Part shown: piece by piece, positions 36,937 through 45,500 of the stretch
Layout: each line of letters begins with the position of its first letter
How positions within the stretch are numbered: the stretch's first letter is position 1
From: Paenibacillus tritici
Lineage (GTDB): Bacteria; Bacillota; Bacilli; Paenibacillales; Paenibacillaceae
DNA: 64,000 nt
Reading direction: 5' to 3'
NCBI RefSeq assembly: GCF_013204885.1
Contig: NZ_JABMKX010000001.1
Span: 539,284-603,283, forward strand
Notes under the pieces: model-generated
Database searches by the model: none
Seen by the model: only the letters and a program-made list of their open reading frames with translations
What the model was told of the DNA's origin: nothing
Translations under genes and position numbers: made by a program

Positions 36937-37257
36937 ATGCATATTGAGCTTACCCCGCTTACCAAGGAACGGCTGGAGCAGAGTCTTGCCGGCAGACCCG
37001 GACAATTCAAGATGTTCTATGATACAGAGGATTGCGGCTGCAATGGCGTGCTGGTCATCCGGATAGTCAGTGAGCCTTCGCCTACAGATATTGTCTTTCA
37101 ATCCGAGCCCTTCACCTTCCTGTGTGACCGCCAGCAGGAATTGCTGTTCGATGAGTCGATGCGACTCGAAGCGGAGGAAGGGTATCCGGCCTATAAGCTG
37201 ACAAGCGATTCTACCTTATTCGGCAGCAATATTAGAGTGCAGGATAGACGGAACTGA
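36937..37257 (+). CDS. HesB/IscA-like (Fe-S biosynthesis fold) protein
   Basis: 106 residues with the IscA-like fold of PF01521, opening MHIELTPLTKERLEQ. The central DCGCNG near 32-37 keeps two cysteines, but the C-terminal CGC motif of A-type iron-sulfur carriers is missing, so it is likely a divergent Bacillus YneR/YqkB-like member with uncertain cluster-binding. AGAGGAGG lies before the ATG. It follows the nir operon terminator and is probably expressed separately. Confidence 0.8.
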   Translation: MHIELTPLTKERLEQSLAGRPGQFKMFYDTEDCGCNGVLVIRIVSEPSPTDIVFQSEPFTFLCDRQQELLFDESMRLEAEEGYPAYKLTSDSTLFGSNIRVQDRRN

Positions 37258-37392
37258 ACGTGATAACCATCGGTCTTGATAGAGGTTAAACTGAAATACA
37301 TTGATGAGCCGGTAAGTTTCAGCTCAGACGCTTTTAGATATGCTTTAGAGCGTCACAGCGATGAATAGCATGCGAGTCCTTTTTTTGTTTCA
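37258..37392. other. Non-coding gap with a weak hairpin
   Basis: GACGCT near 37327 and AGCGTC near 37352 can pair, and a T7 run occurs at about 37380. This may be a weak terminator for the HesB-like gene. Nothing else was recognised. Confidence 0.3.
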
Positions 37393-37606
37393 TTAATTTG
37401 TTATGTTGTCCAAAAGCCAATGTCCATCGTCCGAATAAATAAATCCAAAATTGATTTCACTGTATCCTTCTGACCCTTTTATATTCTGATTAAATATTCT
37501 TGACATAAGTGTCAGTGCTGCTGCCTGGGCTATTGGATTCCTTGGAGGTTGAATCATTCGCACAACAGGCCAAAACGATTACTAAAAAAATGGATTTTTT
37601 GGTAAC
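37393..37606 (-). pseudogene. Decayed small lipoprotein gene
   Basis: On the minus strand 37603 to 37490 reads as a lipoprotein-like start, FLVIVLACCANDS with a lipobox-like LACC, then hits a stop at 37490-37492. From about 37500 a +1-shifted frame continues with IKGSEGYSEINFGF and SDDGHWLLDN to a stop at 37393-37395. No start codon or ribosome site precedes the first part. This looks like a frameshifted, 5'-damaged remnant. The family is unknown. Confidence 0.5.
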
Positions 37607-37671
37607 TAATTTATGCCAGTTTCCGTTTATAAATAAGAAGAAATCAATTTTTAAAGGGGGAAGGGGAACGG

Positions 37672-38052
37672 ATGAAGAAGAAATGGAAGATCGTTTTATT
37701 TTGCTTTATTGGGGCTAGTGTGCTTTTAGTCGTGTTAGGAGCATTATACGTCAATAATGTTGGATATAATAATGTGAAACACATGTATCGTTTAGAATCA
37801 ACCGGTAAATCTGTTATTCGGATAGATAGCGATATGCCTAGCCGAGAGCGCTATCTCACGAAAAAAGATGGTGATCCCCAGGAACTGTTGAAGTCACGCA
37901 TGGAACGAGAAGGATGGGTATATAGTCAGCAGGAGGGATCAGGTTATTTTTTTAAGAAAGACGGTAGGCAAGAAATCGTCACTACGCAGCAATGGAATCA
38001 TTTTTATATTATATACAGTTTGAATGCTGGAATTGCGAACCTTGAGGACTAG
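37672..38052 (+). CDS. Small membrane-anchored hypothetical protein
   Basis: 126 residues. A basic start MKKKWK and a single hydrophobic helix (about 7-27) anchor a short extracytoplasmic domain with alternating charged residues. AAGGGGGAAGGGGAACGG precedes the ATG. I do not recognise the family. The gene is AT-richer than most neighbours, lies between a decayed lipoprotein and a secreted amidase-like gene, and shares a bidirectional terminator with the latter. A local cell-surface role is plausible but unproven. Confidence 0.7.
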   Translation: MKKKWKIVLFCFIGASVLLVVLGALYVNNVGYNNVKHMYRLESTGKSVIRIDSDMPSRERYLTKKDGDPQELLKSRMEREGWVYSQQEGSGYFFKKDGRQEIVTTQQWNHFYIIYSLNAGIANLED

Positions 38053-38057
38053 ACAAG

Positions 38058-38095
38058 AAAACAACGCCCCTACTTCGTTAAGGGGGCGTTGTTTT
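38058..38095. terminator. Bidirectional terminator
   Basis: AAAACAACGCCCC (38058-38070) is perfectly inverted as GGGGCGTTGTTTT (38083-38095), so each strand has a T-tail. It serves the small membrane protein gene and the minus-strand amidase-like gene. Confidence 0.93.
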
Positions 38096-38101
38096 ACGTG
38101 C

Positions 38102-39226
38102 TTAGTTACTAGCTTTGTCCATTTCGTATCCATATACTGTATAGCCAGCGCTAAACCAATCTTGGAGTGTGCTAGTTTCCTTTTTGTCAGTTGTGTGCTG
38201 GGTTAAGAATTTATTATTATTGTTGTTGCCTGTGTTTTTTGTGATTATAGCAGTGTGATCGACATGTCCATCAGCTCCAAAGTCTGCATTTACGGCATCA
38301 CCTGTTTGTAGAGCGGTCACACTTGATGCAACGCCAGCTCTTTGACTCCAATGTTTATAGAAGTTTTGCGCTCCCCCCCAAGTGTGAGTAGGCATAAGAG
38401 GTCCGAACCTCCAAGCATCATCAGCAGTTACGTGGGAACCTGTTCTAAAATTCATCCCTCCTGCATAAATCGCTTGGGATACAAAGTTAGTGCAATCATT
38501 CCACTGAGCCCAACAAGATGAGTTTGCTACATTACATCCTGCTTTTTCAGCATAATATGTTGAATACGTGGGATTTCTTTTGTTCCACCAACTATAAGCA
38601 TAGTCACGGGCTGCTATGTTGTTATATCCGTTTGCGGAAACGGCTAGTGGACTAACCTCGTTTGTTGCGAAAGAATCAAAGTTTGTTTCGCTACTAGTTG
38701 TTGTTTCGTTATTGGCTGTAGAAGGAGCAGTAGAAGGAGCATCTGAAGGAAACGGTAAAAGACCATTTAATTCAGTAAGTTCGGCACTGGAAAGTGTTAC
38801 GTTGCTTTTAAGCTGATTTTGATATGTTTTCAATTGTACATTAAGTTCATAGTTTTCATACCAATCAATAAACTTTACATATTCTACTATCTTTTTCATG
38901 TCCTCAGTAGAGAATAATTCAAAAGAAGTTCCTAACGAGAGTACATATTTTTGATATTCCACATTGTCTATGTCTGTTTTGATAGCGATACCATCTTTAT
39001 TCAACTGGTTTTCAACCAAGTTGATAGCATCTTTGTGTTCAATAAGAGATTTTTCTTTCACCTCTGCTGGCTTTCCAGGAAGCACATTGTAAAGCTGGAT
39101 ATCACCAGCTTTAATATGAATATCGGTATCCTTCTCTGAATTAGTCTCTGCGGAAGCAGCACTTCCCATTAAGCTGAAGCCTAGAGCGAACGTTCCGACA
39201 ATCAACCAAGTCTTCTTGAAATTCAA
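38102..39226 (-). CDS. Secreted amidase-domain protein (Amidase_6-like)
   Basis: 374 residues from TTG 39226 with GGGAGAGTG upstream. Signal peptide 1-26 ends ASA. Residues 30-190 are a variable, Lys/Glu-rich region followed by a Ser/Thr/Pro linker. The C-terminal 170 residues match PF12671-type putative amidases: AARDYAYSWWNKRNP near 205, NDCTNFVSQA with the probable catalytic Cys near 243, and HVDHTAII with a probable catalytic His near 320. The fold is papain-like, acting outside the cell, perhaps on peptidoglycan or peptides. Base composition is AT-rich compared with flanking nir genes, suggesting acquisition. Confidence 0.82.
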   Translation of the reverse strand: MNFKKTWLIVGTFALGFSLMGSAASAETNSEKDTDIHIKAGDIQLYNVLPGKPAEVKEKSLIEHKDAINLVENQLNKDGIAIKTDIDNVEYQKYVLSLGTSFELFSTEDMKKIVEYVKFIDWYENYELNVQLKTYQNQLKSNVTLSSAELTELNGLLPFPSDAPSTAPSTANNETTTSSETNFDSFATNEVSPLAVSANGYNNIAARDYAYSWWNKRNPTYSTYYAEKAGCNVANSSCWAQWNDCTNFVSQAIYAGGMNFRTGSHVTADDAWRFGPLMPTHTWGGAQNFYKHWSQRAGVASSVTALQTGDAVNADFGADGHVDHTAIITKNTGNNNNNKFLTQHTTDKKETSTLQDWFSAGYTVYGYEMDKASN

Positions 39227-39388
39227 TTTGTCACTCTCCCATTGTCATATTTTGTAATGCGATTCATAGTTATAAACGCCATATAAGGGAAAAAGTTTCT
39301 AAAAATTTCACTTATTTTTAAATAATTTGTTTTTTATGAGATATTCGTCCAATTTATTATGCACTTAGCACTATCCGTATATAAATAA

Positions 39389-39429
39389 TTTGCAAAAGTC
39401 TTATTTAATCATTTACGAACTTTTGCAAA
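39389..39429. repeat. 11-bp inverted repeat at island edge
   Basis: TTTGCAAAAGT (39389-39399) is exactly inverted as ACTTTTGCAAA (39419-39429). The right arm ends 1-2 bases before the truncated kinase similarity begins. It may mark the end of an inserted segment or be a regulatory hairpin. Confidence 0.5.
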
Positions 39430-39430
39430 T

Positions 39431-39733
39431 GATTCTCTGGATAACTTTACCCCAGGCGGACTGGCACATGCCTTTCTTCAGGGGATGATTGATGAACTGC
39501 ATGGCTTCCTGAAGGCTCTGGAGTCGGAGGGGGCGAAGAAGTTCAGCCGCCTTATCGGTTCCGGCAATGCGCTACGGACGAATCCGGTGCTGTGTGCCAA
39601 GGCTGAGGCAACGTTCGGGTTACCGCTTACGCTCGGTGAATATGCAGAAGAGGCTGCTGTAGGGGCGGCGCTCTGTGCCGCAGTCGGCAGCGGTGCGGTC
39701 ACCAGCTTCGGGGAAGCTGGTGCTTATCTCTAA
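39431..39733 (+). pseudogene. 5'-truncated FGGY carbohydrate kinase, sedoheptulokinase-like
   Basis: The reading frame from about 39431 to the stop at 39731-39733 encodes only the C-terminal ~100 residues of an FGGY sugar kinase: DNFTPGGLAHAFLQG, LIGSGNALRTNP and EEAAVGAALCAAVG. Full FGGY kinases are near 450-520 residues. Upstream of 39431 the frame reaches a stop at 39386-39388 and shows no kinase similarity; no N-terminal part is present in the window. The junction adjoins the inverted repeat and AT-rich segment. It is almost certainly inactive. Confidence 0.8.
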
Positions 39734-39768
39734 TTCGGGATGAATCAATGGGATTGAGATATTTATGA

Positions 39769-39797
39769 TTGACAAAAAATATTATTTGTGCTATAAT
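39769..39797 (+). promoter_or_regulatory. Consensus sigma-A promoter
   Basis: TTGACA (39769-39774), 17-bp spacer, TATAAT (39792-39797): a perfect consensus promoter for the methyltransferase gene, starting near 39804. Confidence 0.9.
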
Positions 39798-39823
39798 TTA
39801 CATATTAATAGTTTGTGTATATA

Positions 39824-39859
39824 ATAAGATTCTCCTGGCCGGGGGAATCTTATTTTTTT
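39824..39859 (+). terminator. Terminator-like hairpin in leader, candidate attenuator
   Basis: ATAAGATTC (39824-39832) pairs with GAATCTTAT (39845-39853), extended by TCC/GGG with a 6-base loop TGGCCG, followed by seven T. It lies after a perfect promoter and immediately before GGAGGA of the methyltransferase, so most transcripts would end unless something prevents folding. No leader peptide with a clear ribosome site was found. Confidence 0.7.
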
Positions 39860-39874
39860 ATGGAGGAATTACAT

Positions 39875-40792
39875 TTGAAGCAGAATCAGTCCAGTATAAC
39901 TTCTTTGGTAGCAGCGTTTGGCCGAGCCTATCACAGTAAATATGACAGCCCCAAGATTTTCGATGATTATGTAGCTCACAAGCTGATTTCACCGCAGGAG
40001 TTCTCTGATATCAGCCGGAATATGATTAAGGGAATTGCCTTTTTCAATGCGGAGGTTGCGGACAGGCACCGGGATGATCCTGACGCCATCCTGAAGTGGA
40101 TTACCCACATCCAGTTGTCCCCGACACCGCTGGCGCGTGCTGCATATTGCGAGGCCATCCTGCTGAATGAGCTGAACCTGGGACTCAAGCAGTATGTCAT
40201 CCTGGGGGCGGGACTGGACACCTTTGCTTACCGCCACCCTCAATTGCAAGAGCGGCTGGACATTTTTGAAGTCGATTATCCGGCTACCCAGGAGTTCAAG
40301 CAGCATAGGCTCAGTGAAGCGCAGCTGGAGATTCCGGGCCATCTTCATTTTGTACCTATGGATTTCACTAAGGAATTCGCTTACTCCAACCTGACCGGAC
40401 AGGGATTTGACCCGCAAGCCAAGACCTTCTTCAGCCTGCTGGGGGTATCCTACTACCTTACCCAAGAGGAGAATGCCAGTCTGATTACTGCGTTATTTGC
40501 TGATCTCCCGGCAGGAAGCTCTATCGTGCTTGATTATGCGGATGAGCGGCTGTGGGAAGAGAAGGGCATGTCCGGCCGGGTGGAGAAGATGGTGCAGCTG
40601 GCTGCTGCGGGCGGTGAGCCGATGAAGTCCTGCTTCTCTGATCGGGAGATGGAGCAACTACTGGAGCAAGCAGGCTTGCTGATCTATGAGCACTTGTCAC
40701 CAAGTGAGATTAATGACAGGTTCTTCAGGAACCGGAGTGACGCTTTGAGCGCTTTTGAGACCATTCATTATATACACGCCATCAAAAAATAA
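39875..40792 (+). CDS. Class I SAM-dependent methyltransferase, PPM/LCMT family
   Basis: 305 residues from TTG 39875, with GGAGGA 7 bp upstream; the in-frame ATG 39860 carries that ribosome site downstream of itself and sits in the hairpin tail. The sequence fits the leucine carboxyl methyltransferase/PPM family: SPTPLARAAYCEAIL near 83, the SAM-binding VILGAGLDTFAYR near 109-121, FEVDYPATQEFKQ near 135 and FSLLGVSYYLTQEE near 187. Family members methylate small-molecule carboxyl or hydroxyl groups or are part of secondary metabolism. The cytosolic substrate is unknown. Expression may be gated by the leader hairpin. Confidence 0.85.
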   Translation: MKQNQSSITSLVAAFGRAYHSKYDSPKIFDDYVAHKLISPQEFSDISRNMIKGIAFFNAEVADRHRDDPDAILKWITHIQLSPTPLARAAYCEAILLNELNLGLKQYVILGAGLDTFAYRHPQLQERLDIFEVDYPATQEFKQHRLSEAQLEIPGHLHFVPMDFTKEFAYSNLTGQGFDPQAKTFFSLLGVSYYLTQEENASLITALFADLPAGSSIVLDYADERLWEEKGMSGRVEKMVQLAAAGGEPMKSCFSDREMEQLLEQAGLLIYEHLSPSEINDRFFRNRSDALSAFETIHYIHAIKK

Positions 40793-40807
40793 CTTTCTAA
40801 TCTAACG

Positions 40808-40843
40808 GTGGCCTCTCAATCTATCTATAGGTTGGGAGGTCAC
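40808..40843. terminator. Bidirectional terminator
   Basis: GTGGCCTCTCAATC (40808-40821) pairs with GGTTGGGAGGTCAC (40830-40843) with a few G-T pairs, then TTTT. It covers the stop codon of the minus-strand P-loop gene and ends the methyltransferase transcript. Confidence 0.8.
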
Positions 40844-41442
40844 TTTTGTCCGGTTACCTCACCATATATAAAAGCCTCCACAGCCGCAGCAGTGACGGCT
40901 CTGTCCGGATGGGAGTTATCAATCTGCGCCACATGTGCAGGCGGGATCGGCCAGGCAATGGCGCGGCTGCCCAGGGAAGCGCTGAATTTCTCCCAATGGG
41001 CGAACTTCCAGGTATCCAGCGGTGATTGTCTGCCCTCGATCCGCTTACGAAAAGTCTCGGCATCCCGAAGACTCACCATCACTACCTTCACTTCAACCTC
41101 CTCCAGCGTCCGTCCGATGCGCGCCAGCTCACGCCCGATCCACTGCGGGTCGGCAGCTTCCTGGGTGAAGGGCCCTACCACAAATATATCACTGTACAGA
41201 CCGATATTATCGAGCGCTGCATCCATGGTGATGCGGTAGCCGAGATCGCGGCACAGTCTTTTATACTCCCCGGAATCCCTGTCATCAGGGTCCAACCCAT
41301 GCATAGTCATGATCGCAGTGGCAGCAGGGCGCAGCAGAATATCCATATCAAATACCGCCGCCGGTCGCCGGTCTGCGACTGCTTTGGCTAATGTAGTTTT
41401 GCCAGCCCCTCCGGGGCCGAGGAAAAATACCAGTTTGTTCAT
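40840..41442 (-). CDS. AAA-type P-loop ATP-binding protein
   Basis: 200 residues. The start ATG 41442 follows AAAGGAGAG by 7 bp; 15 extra in-frame codons to 41487 have no ribosome site. Walker A is GPGGAGKTT at 9-17, DMD near 33 may bind substrate and Mg, and VVMVSLRDAETFRKRIEGRQ (residues 130s-150s) resembles the lid of nucleotide or antibiotic kinases. The probable role is phosphorylation of a small molecule in the cytosol; the substrate is unknown. It stands alone between convergent and divergent neighbours. Confidence 0.78.
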   Translation of the reverse strand: MNKLVFFLGPGGAGKTTLAKAVADRRPAAVFDMDILLRPAATAIMTMHGLDPDDRDSGEYKRLCRDLGYRITMDAALDNIGLYSDIFVVGPFTQEAADPQWIGRELARIGRTLEEVEVKVVMVSLRDAETFRKRIEGRQSPLDTWKFAHWEKFSASLGSRAIAWPIPPAHVAQIDNSHPDRAVTAAAVEAFIYGEVTGQK

Positions 41443-41629
41443 TGGATTCTCTCCTTTTGGGTGTGCTGTGTTGAGGTACTTCTTCAATAGCTATAACCTA
41501 CAGTGCAAATCCCAGTATAGCAGGCAGGATGTTAAGCGGAAAGTCCCGGCGACCACTTGGTAGTGATTAGAAGCATATGATAGGCATAAGCTATGCCTGT
41601 AAAGGAAGAAGAGCAAGGAGGAAATACAT

Positions 41630-42106
41630 ATGATCAAGATCCGTCCCATTGAGCGCACAGATAATGCGGCCATGGAAGGGGTGATCCGGGAGTGTCTCAT
41701 TGAATTCGGAGGCAACCGCGAGGGACTGGCCTGGGCTGATGATAGCCTGCATGATTTGTACAGCTATTACAATAGTGCCGCGAACCGGGCTTCCTGGATT
41801 GTTGAAGTAGACGGGTATGTGCTTGGCGGCTGCGGGATAGCAGCTTTTGATGAGCAGGAACAGATCTGTGAATTGCAGAAAATGTATCTGTCCTCTGCCA
41901 TTCGCGGCAAAGGGGTCGCAGCAGATTTATTAGATACGGCGCTCGCATTCGCCAGGCGGCATTATCGTAAATGTTATTTGGAAACGCTGCTGACCATGCA
42001 AGCCGCAGGCCGCTTTTATGCCAAACATGGTTTCAGCCTGCTGGATGCTCCTCTTGGGGGTTCGGAGCATTATGCCTGTGACGCCTGGTATATCAGGGAT
42101 TTATGA
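41630..42106 (+). CDS. GNAT family N-acetyltransferase
   Basis: 158 residues. MIKIRPIERTDNAAM opens a typical GNAT; the acetyl-CoA loop is SAIRGKGVAADLLDTAL near 88-104, and QAAGRFYAKHGFSLLDAPLG ends the fold. The general similarity to YjdJ/PaiA-like amino-acid or polyamine acetyltransferases is weak. AAGGAGG precedes the ATG. It is a single gene followed by repeat B copy 2. Confidence 0.85.
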   Translation: MIKIRPIERTDNAAMEGVIRECLIEFGGNREGLAWADDSLHDLYSYYNSAANRASWIVEVDGYVLGGCGIAAFDEQEQICELQKMYLSSAIRGKGVAADLLDTALAFARRHYRKCYLETLLTMQAAGRFYAKHGFSLLDAPLGGSEHYACDAWYIRDL

Positions 42107-42130
42107 CTCATCTATATAAGAGGCACTAAA

Positions 42131-42292
42131 GAAATAAACAAAAGCAAAAGAAGCGGAGGGGAAATTTGGAACTGTAGGAGCGATAGCGACCGCCTTGTCA
42201 CCGGATTTCACCCGCTTACAGCGGTTTAAAATCAAGAAATCTGGGGACAACAGCGGCCGGAAGTCCAAATGTTCACCGCAGTGACGATGAAG
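42131..42292. repeat. Dispersed intergenic repeat B, copy 2
   Basis: This is the partner of 18829-19028, about 39 bp shorter. It is identical over long stretches at both ends. It lies just behind the acetyltransferase gene on the same strand. Confidence 0.88.
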
Positions 42293-42311
42293 CTTCAAGC
42301 AACCCTTCTCC

Positions 42312-42339
42312 AAGCACTTCCCCTGCGGAAGTGCTTATT
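42312..42339 (+). terminator. Hairpin terminator-like element
   Basis: AAGCACTTCC (42312-42321) pairs perfectly with GGAAGTGCTT (42327-42336), 5-base loop, followed by a short ATTT. The stem is strong but the T-tail is weak. A TATAAT at 42408-42413 without a clear -35 lies in the remaining gap before the glucanase gene. Confidence 0.65.
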
Positions 42340-42523
42340 TGCTACGAACATTGAAACGCCTACCTTTTCCGTAGAAATAGCTATTAAAGATTACTCTGCA
42401 TTAAAACTATAATGAGTGTGTATTGCAGTGAGGGGAGGGCCGGGAACAGATTTCAATTGTTGTAATCGCTATCATTGGATCACATTGTAAGCAGTTCTCA
42501 CATTAGAATTAAGGAGGAATAGA

Positions 42524-45500
42524 ATGCGTAACAAGTATGTTGTATGGTCACTTGTAGTCACGCTGTTAATCTCAACTCTATTCATGGCTGCCGGACCGCT
42601 TACCCGTTCGTCCGCTGCGGGCGGACCGAATCTGACGCTTAACGCAACTGTCACATCCAGCGGTCAATCTCAGAATTACACCCCGGATCATGTAAAAGAC
42701 AGTAACCAGAGTACTTATTGGGAAAGTACGAATGACGCTTTTCCTGAGTGGATTCAGGTGGATCTGGGTTCACTCACCACTGTAGACCAGCTTGTGCTGA
42801 AGCTGCCGGCCAGCTGGGAGACGCGGACGCAGACGCTGGCTGTTCAAGGCAGCATGAACGGCTCCACCTTTACGGATATCGTGGGTGCAGCAGCATATGT
42901 ATTTGATCCATCGGTTGCGGGCAACAGTGTGACGGTTAACTTCACGGCAACGGGTACGCGTTATGTCCGCCTCATGTTCAGTGCGAATAACGTCTGGCCT
43001 GCCGCCCAGTTGTCCGAGCTTGAGATCTACGGTGCCAGCAGCGCGACGGCTGCGCCTACAAGTACACCCTCTGCTACATCTGCCCCGGCAGGCAGCTATG
43101 AAGCGGAAGCCGCTGCATTATCCGGCGGAGCCAAAGTTAACACAGATCATTCCGGGTACTCCGGTACAGGGTTCGTTGACGGCTATCTGACTCAAGGACC
43201 GAATACCACCTTCACGGTGAGCGTGTCCGCAGCAGGTACGCGGAATGTTACGCTGAAGTATGCCAATGCAAGCGGAAGCGACAAGACCCTCAGCATCTAT
43301 GTGAACGGAGTCAAGCTGCGCCAGACCACATTACCCAATCTGGCTAACTGGGATACCTGGAGCACGAAGGCTGAAGCCCTGCCGCTCAATTCCGGCAGCA
43401 ATACCATCGCTTACAAATATGATGCCGGGGATACAGGGAATGTCAATCTGGATCAGATTACGGTAGCGCAAGCCGTGATCGCCACGCCAGCCCCTTCACC
43501 TACGGCAGCTCCAACGTCTACCCCGGCCCCTACAGCTACGGTGGCACCAACACCTACACAGGCGCCAACAGCCACGGCAACCCCAGCACCAACGGCTACG
43601 GCAACACCGGTGCCCACATCAACGGCGTCCCCTGGAGGGAACATCGCCATTGGTAAGGCGATCAGTGCATCCTCCAACACGCAGAATTTCATTGCCGGTA
43701 ATGCCAACGACAACAACACGGCTACTTACTGGGAGGGGAACGGCAATCCTAGTTCTCTGACGCTTGATCTTGGAGCCAATCATAACATTACTTCCCTTGT
43801 GCTGAAGCTGAATCCGGCGACAGAATGGGGAACACGGACCCAGAATATTCAGGTGCTTGGACAGAATCAGAGCAGTACCACCTTCAGCAATCTGGTATCC
43901 GCCCAGACGTACACATTCAATCCGGCTTCAGGCAATACGGTAACGATTCCTGTTACAGCTACGGTCAAGCGGCTGCAGCTCAACATTACATCTAACTCCG
44001 GTGCGCCCGCCGGACAGATTGCCGAATTCCAGGTATTCGGTGCAGCGGCCGCGAACCCGGATCTGAGCATCACAGGCATGAGCTGGACGCCTGCTTCTCC
44101 GGTGGAGAGCAGCACGGTCACCCTGAATGCGGTGGTGAAGAATATTGGCAATGCCGTAGCGGCAGCTACAACGGTCAATTTCTATCTGAACAATGAGTTG
44201 GCCGGTTCTGCGCCGGTAGCGGCATTGGCGGCAGGAGCTTCAACTACGGTATCCTTGAATGCCGGTACGCTTACTGCCGGAACCTATCCGCTGAGTGCCA
44301 AGGTGGATGAGGCCAACCAGATCATTGAGCAGAATGACAACAACAACAGCTACACTAATTCATCGCCGCTTGTTGTGGCTCCTGTATCCAGCTCCGACCT
44401 TGTCGGGACCACCTCATGGTCACCGGATACACCGGCAGCAGGCAGCAGCGTAACCTTCTCTGTCAATCTTAAGAATCAGGGCAATCTTGCTTCCTCCGGG
44501 GGTGCACACGGAATCACTGTTGCACTGAAGAACCAGGCAGGCGCCACAGTGCAGACCTTCACAGGGTCATACAGCGGTGCAATTGCTGCCGGGGCTTCGG
44601 TGAATGTGTCTGTTCCGGGCACATGGAGCGCAGTGAACGGAAGTTACACCGTCACTACGACGATTGCCGCAGATGCCAATGAAGTTATAGCCAAGCAGGC
44701 CAACAATGTAAAAACCGTTAATCTCGTCGTATACGCTCTGCGCGGAGCAAGCGTACCCTACAGCCGGTATGACACGCAGGATGCTACCCGCGGCGGTTCA
44801 GCGGCGCTGAAATCGGCACCGAATTTCGATCAGATGCTGACCGCTTCGGAGGCTTCGGGCCAGAGCTATATTGCTTTGCCGTCCAACGGCTCTTATGCAC
44901 AATGGACGGTGAGAGCGGGTCAAGGCGGCGCCGGCGTCACCATGAGATTCACGATGCCGGATTCGGCAGACGGCATGGGCCTTACCGGAGCGCTGGATGT
45001 GTACGTGAATGGCGCCAAAGCCAAAACCATCCCGTTAACCTCCTATTACTCCTGGCAGTACTTCTCCGGCGACCAGCCTGGTGATGCACCGAGTGCCGGA
45101 CGCCCGTTGTTCCGCTTCGATGAAGTACACTGGAAGATGGATACACCACTTCAGCCTGGGGACACGATCCGTATTCAAAAGAGTAACGGGGACAGTCTTG
45201 AATATGGCGTGGACTTCCTGGAAATCGAGCCAGTACCGGCGGCCATTGCCCGCCCGGCTAACTCCGTATCGGTTACTGATTACGGTGCAGTTGCAGGTGA
45301 CGGCCAGGATGATCTTGCTGCTTTCAACAGTGCAGTAACAGCAGCAGTCGCAGGCGGCAAATCGCTCTATATCCCTTCCGGAACCTTCAATCTCAGCAGT
45401 ATGTGGGTGATTGGCTCCGTCAGCAATATGATCAACAACTTTACGGTTACGGGTGCAGGCTATTGGCATACCAACCTGCAATTTACCAATCCCAATGCAG

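Noticed and set aside
39485..39733. Free-standing 82-residue protein
   Set aside because: The sequence is the C-terminal end of an FGGY kinase and similarity extends upstream of the ATG, so it is a truncated pseudogene.
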